Below are positions 55,879-64,000 of a stretch of 64,000 nucleotides of DNA, piece by piece. The translations under genes and the position numbers were made by a program. A model generated the notes under the pieces. It ran no database searches. It was not told where the DNA came from and worked only from the letters and a program-made list of their open reading frames with translations. Location: NCBI RefSeq assembly GCF_003545805.1, contig NZ_NMQR01000026.1, positions 1 through 64,000 on the forward strand. Direction: 5' to 3'. Numbering within the stretch: position 1 is the stretch's first letter; the number at the start of each line of letters is the position of its first letter. The DNA comes from Photorhabdus sp. CRCIA-P01. Its GTDB lineage: Bacteria; Pseudomonadota; Gammaproteobacteria; Enterobacterales; Enterobacteriaceae.

Positions 55879-57822
55879 TTAGGCCACAGGGCGGGCGACA
55901 ATATTACGCGTTTCCATTCTGACTTCCTCAATCCGAACATCAATAATGTCGTTCAATTGGTAAGCGACTTCACCTTTGATAATTACGGTGCCGGTTTCTT
56001 GGCTACATTGCAATTCATCACGCACGGCATGTAGGAATGGTGCGGGTATGAAAGCCACGGCACCGTTATCGACCAGCCGAACACGTAAACCGCCACGGGT
56101 AATATCAATGATTTCCGCAGTAAATCGTTGCTCGGTTCCTGCATGTGGTTGCAGGAAGCGTGCGTACAGCCAATCCCCCACATCACGTTCGGCCATACGA
56201 TTCAGTCTGCGACGTTCAGCCAGTTGCAAACAGGTTTCTTCCGAGGGTTGCTCTACATCCGTTTTTTGAATAATCGCTTTCAGTAAACGATGGTTAATCA
56301 TGTCGCTGTATTTACGGATCGGTGATGTCCAGGTGGCGTAAGCATCAAAACCGAGACCAAAATGAGGGCCGGGTTCAGGTTTAATCTCTGCGAAAGTCTG
56401 GAAACGACGAATGCGACTATCAAGGAATTGTGTTGGCTGTTTATCCAATTCACGACGTAATTTGCAGAAGCCGTTTAAGGTTAACAATTCTTCTGTGTTA
56501 GCATCGATACCATTTTCTTTCAGTAATTCAACCACTTGTTCAATTTGCAGTGGTTCAAAACCCATATGAACATTGTAAATACCAAAACCTAACTTATCGC
56601 GTAGTATTTTGGCGGCGCACAGGTTAGACGTGATCATTGCTTCTTCGACAATACGGTTTGCTGTACGGCGTTGCTCTACGACGATATCCAGTATGTGACC
56701 ATTATCATCAAGGATGAAGCGGTAATCAGGGCGATCTTTGAAAATAAGCGCATTTTGGTGGCGCCATTGGTTGCGGCGATCGCTCATTTCCTTTAGGAGA
56801 ATGATTTGGGCCTTAATCGCTTCGGAAGCAGGTTCCCAAGTCCCGGTTTCTTCCAGCCAATCAGAAACTTCGTCGTAAACCAATTTAGCTTTTGATTCAA
56901 CCCAAGTAGAGAAAAACGCAATATCATCACCCAGTTGACCATCTTCCAGAATAGAAACCTGACAAACCAATGCCGGACGGCGGGCGTTAGGGCGCAGAGA
57001 GCATACATTCTCTGACAGGTCGCGCGGCAACATGGGAATATTAAAACCCGGCAGATAGTTAGTGAAAGCACGTTGATGGGCGATTTGATCCAGTTCGCTG
57101 TCAGCAGCAATATAAGCTGTTGGATCAGCAATGGCGATACTGAGTTTCAGGCTACCATCATCTTGCTTAGCAATATGCAAAGCATCGTCCATATCTTCCG
57201 TGGTTGCACTGTCAATAGTGACAAAATCCAGCGACGTTAAGTCAATGCGCTCAAGATCGCCATCGTTCATCTGGCAATCGGCAGTCATCGTGGGAGCATC
57301 TTGTTCCAGATTATGGCGAGTGAGCGTTACCCACCAAGGGGCGTAGTGATTGCTACTTTCAGTGATATAGCCGGTAATTTCCGCATGAAAACCACGGCTG
57401 CCTTTCAGTGGATGATGACGCATTTCAGCGACGGCCCAATCACCATGCTGAAATGGATGAGTGACCTGATTGGCCGGCCGGCAATGGATAGCATCTCTTA
57501 GCAATGGGTGATCAGGAATGATCCATAGACGGTTATCATTTTCTTTTTTCTGGATACGGCCAACGAAGCGATTTAGAAATGGCTCGATCAATGTTTCTGG
57601 CTCGGCGATCTCTCTTTCTTTATCAGTATGAATAGCGGCAGTCACTCGATCGCCATGCATAACTTTTTTCATGTGTGGGGGAGGAATAAAATAACTTTTT
57701 TGCCCATCGACTTCTAAGAATCCGAATCCTTTTTCGGTACCTTTGACCAAACCTTCTACTCGAAGTGTTTGGGAATGAAGTTGCTGTTTTAGCTGTGCAA
57801 GCAGCGGGTTGTTTTGAAACAT
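55879..57822 (-). CDS. rnb: Exoribonuclease II
   Basis: This 647-residue enzyme degrades single-stranded RNA 3' to 5'. Cold-shock domains (about 10-180) precede the RNB catalytic domain (about 190-520), with the acidic cluster in [14 protein letters not shown] and [12 protein letters not shown] and the motif [14 protein letters not shown]-terminal S1 domain (about 560-640) follows. It is close to E. coli Rnb (644 aa). It is the first backbone gene after the accessory block and is transcribed toward it. Confidence 0.97.
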   Translation of the reverse strand: MFQNNPLLAQLKQQLHSQTLRVEGLVKGTEKGFGFLEVDGQKSYFIPPPHMKKVMHGDRVTAAIHTDKEREIAEPETLIEPFLNRFVGRIQKKENDNRLWIIPDHPLLRDAIHCRPANQVTHPFQHGDWAVAEMRHHPLKGSRGFHAEITGYITESSNHYAPWWVTLTRHNLEQDAPTMTADCQMNDGDLERIDLTSLDFVTIDSATTEDMDDALHIAKQDDGSLKLSIAIADPTAYIAADSELDQIAHQRAFTNYLPGFNIPMLPRDLSENVCSLRPNARRPALVCQVSILEDGQLGDDIAFFSTWVESKAKLVYDEVSDWLEETGTWEPASEAIKAQIILLKEMSDRRNQWRHQNALIFKDRPDYRFILDDNGHILDIVVEQRRTANRIVEEAMITSNLCAAKILRDKLGFGIYNVHMGFEPLQIEQVVELLKENGIDANTEELLTLNGFCKLRRELDKQPTQFLDSRIRRFQTFAEIKPEPGPHFGLGFDAYATWTSPIRKYSDMINHRLLKAIIQKTDVEQPSEETCLQLAERRRLNRMAERDVGDWLYARFLQPHAGTEQRFTAEIIDITRGGLRVRLVDNGAVAFIPAPFLHAVRDELQCSQETGTVIIKGEVAYQLNDIIDVRIEEVRMETRNIVARPVA

Positions 57823-57962
57823 AATATCCGCGGAGAAAGTTGAGGGTTATTATCAGATAGTTTTTTGGAATAACAGTTTTACGCGAATTGATGGTGTCGA
57901 GCAAGCAACATCTGCAAAATAGCGTAAAACAGTATGGAAATTGCAATAGAAAATTACAATAG

Positions 57963-58601
57963 TTACTCAGGGTAAATTTTTTCTTTAAATTCACATAGAT
58001 CTTCAATAATACAGGAACCACAACGAGGTTTACGGGCTATGCAGGTATAACGACCGTGTAAAATAAGCCAATGATGGCAATCAACTTTAAATTCTGCTGG
58101 AACGACTCGCAGTAATTTATTTTCGACTTCATCGACATTTTTACCCGGCGCGAATTGAGTTCGATTACAAACCCGAAAAATATGGGTATCGACCGCGATA
58201 GTCGGCCAGCCGAAAGCGGTGTTTAACACTACATTGGCTGTCTTGCGGCCAACACCCGGCAAGGCTTCCAACGCGGCGCGATCTTCGGGAACTTCGCCAG
58301 CATGTTTTTCCAGTAATATCCGGCAGGTTTTAATGGTGTTTTCCGCTTTGGTGTTATAAAGACCGATAGTTTTTATATACTCTTTCAGCCCATCTACACC
58401 AAGGTCAAGTATTGCCTTGGGGGTATTAGCAACCGGATAGAGTTTTGCTGTGGCTTTATTAACACTCACGTCTGTTGCTTGCGCTGAAAGCAATACTGAA
58501 ATAAGTAACTCAAAGGGTGTTGTGAAAACTAATTCAGTTGTTGGCTTTGGGTTGTTATCCCGTAAACGCGTTAGAATTTCGATACGTTTCTGTTTGTTCA
58601 T
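57963..58601 (-). CDS. nth: Endonuclease III
   Basis: This 212-residue DNA glycosylase/AP lyase removes oxidised pyrimidines. The helix-hairpin-helix LPGVGRKTANV contains catalytic K120, with D138 in VDTH. A C-terminal 4Fe-4S cluster is held by C187, C194, C197 and C203. All positions equal those of E. coli Nth. It starts one base after the rsxE stop, so it is the last gene of the rsx operon, as in E. coli. Confidence 0.98.
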   Translation of the reverse strand: MNKQKRIEILTRLRDNNPKPTTELVFTTPFELLISVLLSAQATDVSVNKATAKLYPVANTPKAILDLGVDGLKEYIKTIGLYNTKAENTIKTCRILLEKHAGEVPEDRAALEALPGVGRKTANVVLNTAFGWPTIAVDTHIFRVCNRTQFAPGKNVDEVENKLLRVVPAEFKVDCHHWLILHGRYTCIARKPRCGSCIIEDLCEFKEKIYPE

Positions 58602-58602
58602 A

Positions 58603-59301
58603 TCAAATAGAACTCTCCGATCCTGGTGATATTGTTATTGCACGGCTTTTTTCTTTTATTGCTCTGGTTTTCATTTTTTCGTCAATAAGATATTTCGCTG
58701 CCAGCATTAATCCCAAACCGATAAAAGCACCGGGTGGTAAAATCGCTAACAGGAAAGGGGAATCCATATGAACGATTTCTATTCGTAATATCTTAGCCCA
58801 ATTACCCAGAAGTAAATCAGCGCCATCAAATAGGGTTCCATTACCGAGAATTTCTCTCATAGCACCGAGAACAAACAGCGCGAAAGTGGCTCCTAATCCC
58901 ATTGCTAAGCCGTCAATCGCAGAGGGCATGATTGGATTTTTCGCGGCGTAGGCTTCAGCACGACCAATAACAATACAGTTAGTCACAATCAGTGGAATGA
59001 AAATCCCTAGTGATTCGTACAGACCAAAAGCGTAGGCGTTAATCAACATTTGAACAGTACTGACAACCGAAGCGATTATCATAACATAAATTGGAATACG
59101 GATCTCATTGGGTACCCAACGACGCAAGCTGGAAACCGCAATATTGGTACAGACTAGAACCAGTGTCGTTGCCAGCCCTAAACCGAGTGCGTTGGTTGCA
59201 GTGGAAGATACGGCTAACAGTGGGCACAATCCTAGCAGTTGTACTAAAGCGGAGTTATTTTTCCATAGCCCTTGGATAAATAAGTTTTTGGTTTCACTCA
59301 T
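58603..59301 (-). CDS. rsxE: Electron transport complex subunit RsxE
   Basis: This 232-residue inner-membrane protein has about six hydrophobic helices. It is one of the two RnfA/RnfE-type membrane core subunits ([35 protein letters not shown] start, [14 protein letters not shown]). The Rsx/Rnf complex moves electrons and in E. coli keeps the oxidant sensor SoxR reduced. It overlaps the rsxG stop by four bases. Confidence 0.95.
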   Translation of the reverse strand: MSETKNLFIQGLWKNNSALVQLLGLCPLLAVSSTATNALGLGLATTLVLVCTNIAVSSLRRWVPNEIRIPIYVMIIASVVSTVQMLINAYAFGLYESLGIFIPLIVTNCIVIGRAEAYAAKNPIMPSAIDGLAMGLGATFALFVLGAMREILGNGTLFDGADLLLGNWAKILRIEIVHMDSPFLLAILPPGAFIGLGLMLAAKYLIDEKMKTRAIKEKSRAITISPGSESSI

Positions 59302-59927
59302 GATTTTTCTCCACAGGATTCTAGGGAAGAGAGATGCTCAGGTATAGTCTGTAAATAAAGAGCGGTCCGTTTGACTGAGTTTACCACGGCGCGTGGGGTA
59401 ATAGTGGCACCGGTAAATTGATCAAACTCACCGCCATCTTTTTTCACCGCCCAGTGCCGGTCATGATTTGATGTGATGGTTTTCCCTGAGAATACATTAA
59501 TCCAGTCTGAAATCCGGGTTTCAATTTTATCCCCCAGTCCTGGGGTTTCATGATGTTCTGTAACCCGTACACCAAACACTTTTCCTGAGAAATCTGCTCC
59601 AACCAGTAATTGAATAGCCCCGGAATAACCATCCGGGGCCGTACTTTCTAGTGCCGCGGCCACGGGTTGACCATTTTTACGGGCCAGATAGAGACGATGA
59701 GGCAAGTTATTGCCCAAAGCATCCGCATTGACTAGATAGCATTCGTTTTGTATATCGTTGTCGTACAGAACAGGCGGAATAACCTGATCAAGCAGCGACT
59801 TGTGCTGTAATGCGGCCTGTTCTGCGATAGTACTTTTGGTGAGTGAATTCACGACAGCTGTTAGCCCGGTGGTAATGGCGGCGAAAATGGCTAGTGTGAT
59901 GCCGTGACGTCGCATGGTTTCTAACAT
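59298..59927 (-). CDS. rsxG: Electron transport complex subunit RsxG (flavoprotein)
   Basis: This 209-residue protein has one N-terminal membrane helix (about 8-28) and a periplasmic FMN domain. The motif TGATITP near residue 176 is the site where FMN is attached covalently to threonine. [11 protein letters not shown] is also conserved. It lies nine bases after rsxD and is coupled to rsxE by an ATGA overlap. Confidence 0.96.
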   Translation of the reverse strand: MLETMRRHGITLAIFAAITTGLTAVVNSLTKSTIAEQAALQHKSLLDQVIPPVLYDNDIQNECYLVNADALGNNLPHRLYLARKNGQPVAAALESTAPDGYSGAIQLLVGADFSGKVFGVRVTEHHETPGLGDKIETRISDWINVFSGKTITSNHDRHWAVKKDGGEFDQFTGATITPRAVVNSVKRTALYLQTIPEHLSSLESCGEKS

Positions 59928-59936
59928 AACGGCTCC

Positions 59937-61016
59937 TTATTCATGCCCGTAAACGCGGGGCTGGGTGTAATGGTCAATGAGTGGCACGGTGATATTCGCC
60001 AATAAGACCGCAAATGCGATGGCATCAGGATAACCACCATAAACACGGATAACCCAGACTAACAGGCCAATCATGGCACCAAAAACCAAACGACCTTTGG
60101 GTGTCGTTGAAGCACTGACGGGATCGGTTGCAATAAAGAATGCACCTAGCATGGTTGCACCGGAAAACAGTTGCAATAATGGCGGCGAATAACGGGATGG
60201 ATCAATCAACCAGCTAGTAAGTGCGCATAAGCCTAATGCCAGGATAAATGCCGCGGGAATTTGCCAGGTTATCACTTTTCTGTTCAGCAGAATAAGTCCA
60301 CCAACAAGATAAGCAATGTTGACCCATTGCCAGCCAATACCCGCCAGAGATCCTTGCAATATAGGTTGGCGAAGAACGTCATCAATATTGTGAGTCAATA
60401 AACCGGTTTTGAAACTATCCAGCGGTGTAGCCTGGCTAATCCCGTCGAAACCTTGTTGTAACTGCTGTAATGTTGTGCCATCGGGAGTATGGCCGCTGAA
60501 GATCACTATCAGGCTGTCTAGGGGAGTGATGTGTGTTGCCAGTAAATCCATGGGTGGCAACCAACTGGTCATTTGCACTGGGAATGATATTAGCAGTACG
60601 ACATAACCGACCATTGCCGGATTGAATGGATTTTGACCAAGGCCACCATATAAGTGTTTGGCAATAATCACCGCAAAGGCAGTCCCCAATACAATCAGCC
60701 ACCAAGGCGCCAGCGGTGGAAGGCTGATCCCTAAAAGTAAACCTGTCAGTAATGCGGAATTATCCTGCAAACGAGGCATAATTGCCTGTTTACGTAAAGA
60801 TAGGGCAAATGATTCCGCAAGCAGGGCGGTAATCACTGCAAGCAGGATCTGGAACAAGGTACCGTAACTAAAGAAGTAAGTTTGCACCGCAATACCAGGT
60901 ATCGCTGCCAGCACAACCCACAGCATAATGCGGCTGGTACTTTGCTGATTGTGTGTAAAAGGCGAACTTGCGACTTTTAGTTTTTTGTTGTCAGTCTGAA
61001 CGGGTCTGAATTTCAT
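59937..61016 (-). CDS. rsxD: Electron transport complex subunit RsxD (flavoprotein)
   Basis: This 359-residue inner-membrane protein has about nine to ten helices. The sequence [16 protein letters not shown] contains the covalent FMN threonine site, and [18 protein letters not shown] is the conserved NqrB/RnfD-type motif. It is the membrane flavin subunit of the Rsx complex, 12 bases after rsxC. Confidence 0.96.
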   Translation of the reverse strand: MKFRPVQTDNKKLKVASSPFTHNQQSTSRIMLWVVLAAIPGIAVQTYFFSYGTLFQILLAVITALLAESFALSLRKQAIMPRLQDNSALLTGLLLGISLPPLAPWWLIVLGTAFAVIIAKHLYGGLGQNPFNPAMVGYVVLLISFPVQMTSWLPPMDLLATHITPLDSLIVIFSGHTPDGTTLQQLQQGFDGISQATPLDSFKTGLLTHNIDDVLRQPILQGSLAGIGWQWVNIAYLVGGLILLNRKVITWQIPAAFILALGLCALTSWLIDPSRYSPPLLQLFSGATMLGAFFIATDPVSASTTPKGRLVFGAMIGLLVWVIRVYGGYPDAIAFAVLLANITVPLIDHYTQPRVYGHE

Positions 61017-61028
61017 TTATAACAATCA

Positions 61029-63365
61029 CTATTCTATTGAAATTTTCTGTTGTTCCTGTGCGTCTTTTTTGGCTTTAACTCTGGCGATTGCGGCAGCGAT
61101 TGCCGCTTTGCGCGGATCAGTTTCTTCCGCTGATGGTGTTTCTGCCTGAGTTTCAGCTAATTGCTGTGTTTGGGCTTGCTTGGCTTTAACACGAGCAATG
61201 GCAGCCGCGACGGCAGCCTTACGCGGATCAGTTTCTTCCGCTGGCGGTGTTTCTGCCTGAGTTTCAGTTAATTGTTGAGTCTGAGTTTTCTTGGCTTTGA
61301 CACGAGCAATGGCAGCCGCGACGGCTGCTTTGCGTGGATCAGTTTCTTCCGCTGGCGGTGTTTCTGCCTGAGTTTCAGTTAATTGTTGAGTCTGAGTTTT
61401 CTTGGCTTTGACACGGGCAATCGCGGCGGCAACGGCAGCCTTACGCGGATCAGTTTCTTCCGCTGGCGGTGTTTCTGCCTGAGTTTCAGTTAATTGTTGA
61501 GTCTGAGTTTTCTTGGCTTTGACACGAGCAATCGCGGCCGCGACCGCATCTTTATGAAGATCTTGTTTTTCACTAGCGGTAGTTTCTGGTTCCCTCGTTT
61601 CCGGTGATGGTGTTACTTCCTGATTTTGTGCTGCTTTCTTCGCTTTAGCTCTGGCAATTGCTGCTGCTAATGCGGCTTTGCGTGGATCTTCTGCATTTGT
61701 TGGTTCCGATGGCGCAATACTAATATCTTCCGCCGTCTGTTTTTCCGCCTGACGAGCGCGAAGTTGCTCTTTTCTTGCTTGACGAGCTGCTATTACTGCT
61801 GAATTATCAGGAATTTGCCCCGGTTCTATAGCAACAACTTTACCTGCGTTAGCCTGTTTTTCCTTCACGCGGGAAAGTGCATCTTGTACAGCGCTTTTAT
61901 CTTTATTATCGACTTGAACGGTCGATTTTTTGTGTCGTTCCTCTCGGGCCAGTTTTTCTCGTTCCATGCGGGCCTGCTTAGCTTCGAAACGAATTTTGGC
62001 TTCGGTTGAACGGCGGTTTTCCTGATCCAAGGCCCTAATTTCGGCTTTCTCCTGGCGATAATATTGCACTAGAGGAATATTGCTTGGGCAGACATAAGCA
62101 CAGGCGCCGCATTCAATACAGTCGGACAGATTGTGATCTCTGGCCTTTTCGTGCTCTTGTCCCCGACTGAACCAATAGAGCTGTTGCGGCAATAAACGGG
62201 CAGGGCAGGCTTCCACGCATAATCCACAACGGATACACGCCTCTTCCGCTGTATTTGAATCCATTTCCTGATGGGATGGCGCCAGAATACAGTTACTGAT
62301 CTTAACGATGGGCACGTTGAGGTCAGGCAGCGTGAATCCCATTAAGGGACCCCCCATAATGACCATCTGTTCTGATTGTGGTGCAAAATCGGCTAATTGG
62401 AGAAGAAATTGTACCGGAGTACCGAGCCGCGCCCAGAAGTTACCCGGCGAGGTGACTGCTTCGCCAGTCATTGTGACGACTCGCTCAATCAAAGGTTCTC
62501 CATCAATAATAGCGCGCTTGATAGCAACCACTGTACCCACGTTCTGCATTAGCACACCGATAGTAGAGGAGCGGCCACCGGAGGGGACTTCTTTACCGGT
62601 CAGGATTTTGGTCAGTTGTTTGGCCCCGCCGGAAGGATATTTAGTTGGAATGACCCGGACAATAATCGATTTATCGCCTTTTAGCGCGGTCTTAAGCTCC
62701 TTTATCGCTTCTGGCTTATTATCCTCGATACCAATCAGGATCTGCTCTGGTTTAAGCAGATGTTCCAGAATACGAATGCCCTCAATAAGTTCGCCGGCAT
62801 GCTCCTGCATCAGGCGGTCATCCGCGGTAATATAAGGTTCGCATTCTGCCGCGTTAATGATCAGCGTTTTAAGGCCATGACGGCCACTTTGCAGTTTGGC
62901 GGCGGTAGGAAAGCCAGCCCCCCCTAAACCTGCGATACCTGCTTGATGGATTCGGTTGAGGATCGTGTCTGTATCCAATGATTGATAATTGGGTGTCTGA
63001 ATGCGTTCACCCCATTGATCTTCCCCATCAGGGCGCAAACGAACACATAACTCTTGCAACCCGGATGGATGCGCTGTAATACACGGTTCAATGGCAATGA
63101 TTGTACCGGAAGTCGATGCATGAACCGGTACAGTACGACCAGTGCCAAATGTTAGGGGCTGGCCTTTAAGCACTTCATCACCCACTTTAACCAGTAACTC
63201 GCCTTCCGTACCCAAATGTTGTTGCAAAGGGATGATTAACTCTTCCGGTAGTGGCGCAATGCGTAAAGGAGCCTGGCTGGATTGCAGCTTCATTTCAGGT
63301 GGGTGAATACCGCCGGCGAAATCCCAGATTTTGTTTTTATTGAGTAAATTGAATAAATTAAACAT
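61029..63365 (-). CDS. rsxC: Electron transport complex subunit RsxC
   Basis: ATG at 63365 gives 778 residues beginning [19 protein letters not shown], in line with E. coli (MLKLFSAFRKNKIWDF); upstream in-frame starts lie within rsxB and fit less well. Residues about 1-440 form the NADH/FMN-binding RnfC core ([23 protein letters not shown]). Two 4Fe-4S motifs follow ([24 protein letters not shown]). The C-terminal third is a long Ala/Lys/Glu-rich helical tail with tandem repeats. It overlaps the rsxB stop by eight bases. Confidence 0.96.
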   Translation of the reverse strand: MFNLFNLLNKNKIWDFAGGIHPPEMKLQSSQAPLRIAPLPEELIIPLQQHLGTEGELLVKVGDEVLKGQPLTFGTGRTVPVHASTSGTIIAIEPCITAHPSGLQELCVRLRPDGEDQWGERIQTPNYQSLDTDTILNRIHQAGIAGLGGAGFPTAAKLQSGRHGLKTLIINAAECEPYITADDRLMQEHAGELIEGIRILEHLLKPEQILIGIEDNKPEAIKELKTALKGDKSIIVRVIPTKYPSGGAKQLTKILTGKEVPSGGRSSTIGVLMQNVGTVVAIKRAIIDGEPLIERVVTMTGEAVTSPGNFWARLGTPVQFLLQLADFAPQSEQMVIMGGPLMGFTLPDLNVPIVKISNCILAPSHQEMDSNTAEEACIRCGLCVEACPARLLPQQLYWFSRGQEHEKARDHNLSDCIECGACAYVCPSNIPLVQYYRQEKAEIRALDQENRRSTEAKIRFEAKQARMEREKLAREERHKKSTVQVDNKDKSAVQDALSRVKEKQANAGKVVAIEPGQIPDNSAVIAARQARKEQLRARQAEKQTAEDISIAPSEPTNAEDPRKAALAAAIARAKAKKAAQNQEVTPSPETREPETTASEKQDLHKDAVAAAIARVKAKKTQTQQLTETQAETPPAEETDPRKAAVAAAIARVKAKKTQTQQLTETQAETPPAEETDPRKAAVAAAIARVKAKKTQTQQLTETQAETPPAEETDPRKAAVAAAIARVKAKQAQTQQLAETQAETPSAEETDPRKAAIAAAIARVKAKKDAQEQQKISIE
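61084..61700 (-). repeat. Tandem 37-residue repeats in the rsxC C-terminus
   Basis: Units of 111 bp encode [20 protein letters not shown] followed by [17 protein letters not shown]. Four nearly identical copies are flanked by two degenerate ones. The unit is analogous to, but different from, the repeats in E. coli RsxC, and copy number probably varies between strains. Confidence 0.9.
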
Positions 63366-63990
63366 GATGTTCAGCCTCAATATTTTTAACCGGGATACTT
63401 TTAACGGAAACAGCTTGAGATGGCTGAACAGGAATATTTTTAACTGGAATGGCTTTTAAATCCCATTTCCAGTTGGCAGTGGTTGTTGCTACAGGGATCA
63501 TCGTAATACAGTCTGTTGGACAAGGAGCAACACACAGGTCACAACCGGTACATAAATCTTCAACAATGGTATGCATAGCACGGGTAGCACCGACGATAGC
63601 GTCTACCGGACATGCCTGAATACACTTAGTGCAACCAATGCAATTCTCTTCATCAATAAAGGCGACTTTGCGTGCGGGGTTTTGTACGTTTGCATCACCA
63701 TCCAATGGTTGCGGATCGATACCGAGCAGCTCTGAAATTTTCAGCATGACTTGCTCACCACCCGGTGCACATTTGTTAATCATCTCGCCATTATTCGCTA
63801 CGGCTTCAGCATAAGGGCGACAGCCAGGGTAACCACATTGTCCACACTGACTTTGCGGCAGAATATCATCAATGTTTTCAACAATGGGGTCCTCTTCCAC
63901 TTGAAAACGGCGGGCGGCAAACCCCAGGATTAACCCAAAAATTAACCCTAGTGCACTGAGTGCACCAATAGCAATCCATAACGATGTCAT
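63358..63990 (-). CDS. rsxB: Electron transport complex subunit RsxB
   Basis: This 210-residue iron-sulfur protein has an N-terminal membrane helix (about 4-25), a CxxCxxxxC...C cluster site (CGQCGYPGC near 49-57), and two ferredoxin 4Fe-4S motifs ([12 protein letters not shown] and [12 protein letters not shown]). It is about 18 residues longer than E. coli RsxB because of a C-terminal tail with the repeat-like SIPVKNI/AIPVKNI. It passes electrons inside the Rsx complex and overlaps both neighbours. Confidence 0.96.
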   Translation of the reverse strand: MTSLWIAIGALSALGLIFGLILGFAARRFQVEEDPIVENIDDILPQSQCGQCGYPGCRPYAEAVANNGEMINKCAPGGEQVMLKISELLGIDPQPLDGDANVQNPARKVAFIDEENCIGCTKCIQACPVDAIVGATRAMHTIVEDLCTGCDLCVAPCPTDCITMIPVATTTANWKWDLKAIPVKNIPVQPSQAVSVKSIPVKNIEAEHHV

Positions 63991-64000
63991 CAGAACTTCA
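63990..64000 (-). CDS. rsxA: rsxA, last codons (partial)
   Basis: The minus strand at the window edge reads AAG TTC TGA (Lys-Phe-stop), which matches the VKF ending of RsxA. The stop shares its last base with the rsxB ATG (TGATG). The rest lies outside the window. The call depends on operon context. Confidence 0.6.

Overview
The window comes from a Photorhabdus-like enterobacterium. The backbone genes (rluB, btuR, yciK, sohB, topA, cysB, acnA, ribA, lapAB, pyrF, yciH, rnb, nth, rsxABCDGE) resemble their E. coli counterparts in sequence and order. The accessory genes are Photorhabdus hallmarks: a Photorhabdus virulence cassette (PVC, an extracellular contractile injection system), a TccC/Rhs-type toxin and five ERIC repeats of about 127 bp. 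Identifications rest on motif and family recognition, not on database searches.

Layout. 1-3036: the N-terminal part of a large minus-strand two-partner-secretion exoprotein that runs off the window. 3552-5877: rluB, btuR, yciK. 6068-6996: a RelE-like toxin broken by a frameshift, its NadS-type antitoxin, and a gene scrap. 7113-21491: core genes sohB, an alpha/beta hydrolase, topA, cysB, acnA, ribA, lapA, lapB, pyrF, yciH, with a few unknown genes. 21492-55870: an accessory block inserted between yciH and rnb, which are near neighbours in E. coli. 55879-64000: rnb, nth and the rsx/rnf electron-transport operon, cut at rsxA.

The accessory block holds a TetR/DUF1348 pair, a HipBA toxin-antitoxin pair, and a minus-strand PVC locus. 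Reading from 51352 down, the PVC carries a tube protein, two sheaths, a second tube protein, a 59-residue Pvc6-like protein, LysM-like Pvc7, VgrG-like spike, gp25, PAAR tip, two baseplate proteins, a tape-measure-type Pvc14, an AAA+ ATPase and the cap. Three likely cargo genes lie beyond it: a 331-residue glycine-zipper protein, a 927-residue TccC-like Rhs protein with a C-terminal HExxH/aspzincin-like domain, and a 1631-residue protein with an M91-like HExxH domain plus a C-terminal Stv-like domain. Upstream of the PVC are an alkylsulfatase gene destroyed by an IS200/IS605 element, a ParDE module, a group II intron scrap and an orphan MazE, the last three between two perfect 70-bp direct repeats.

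The most notable points are these. The PVC has lost one of its three usual sheath genes, leaving a readable C-terminal scar, and has no Pvc13 tail-fibre gene. The PVC operon and the giant cargo gene share a leader layout of an ops-like RfaH site, an ERIC element and then the start codon. The two largest cargo genes carry different predicted zinc-protease warheads.
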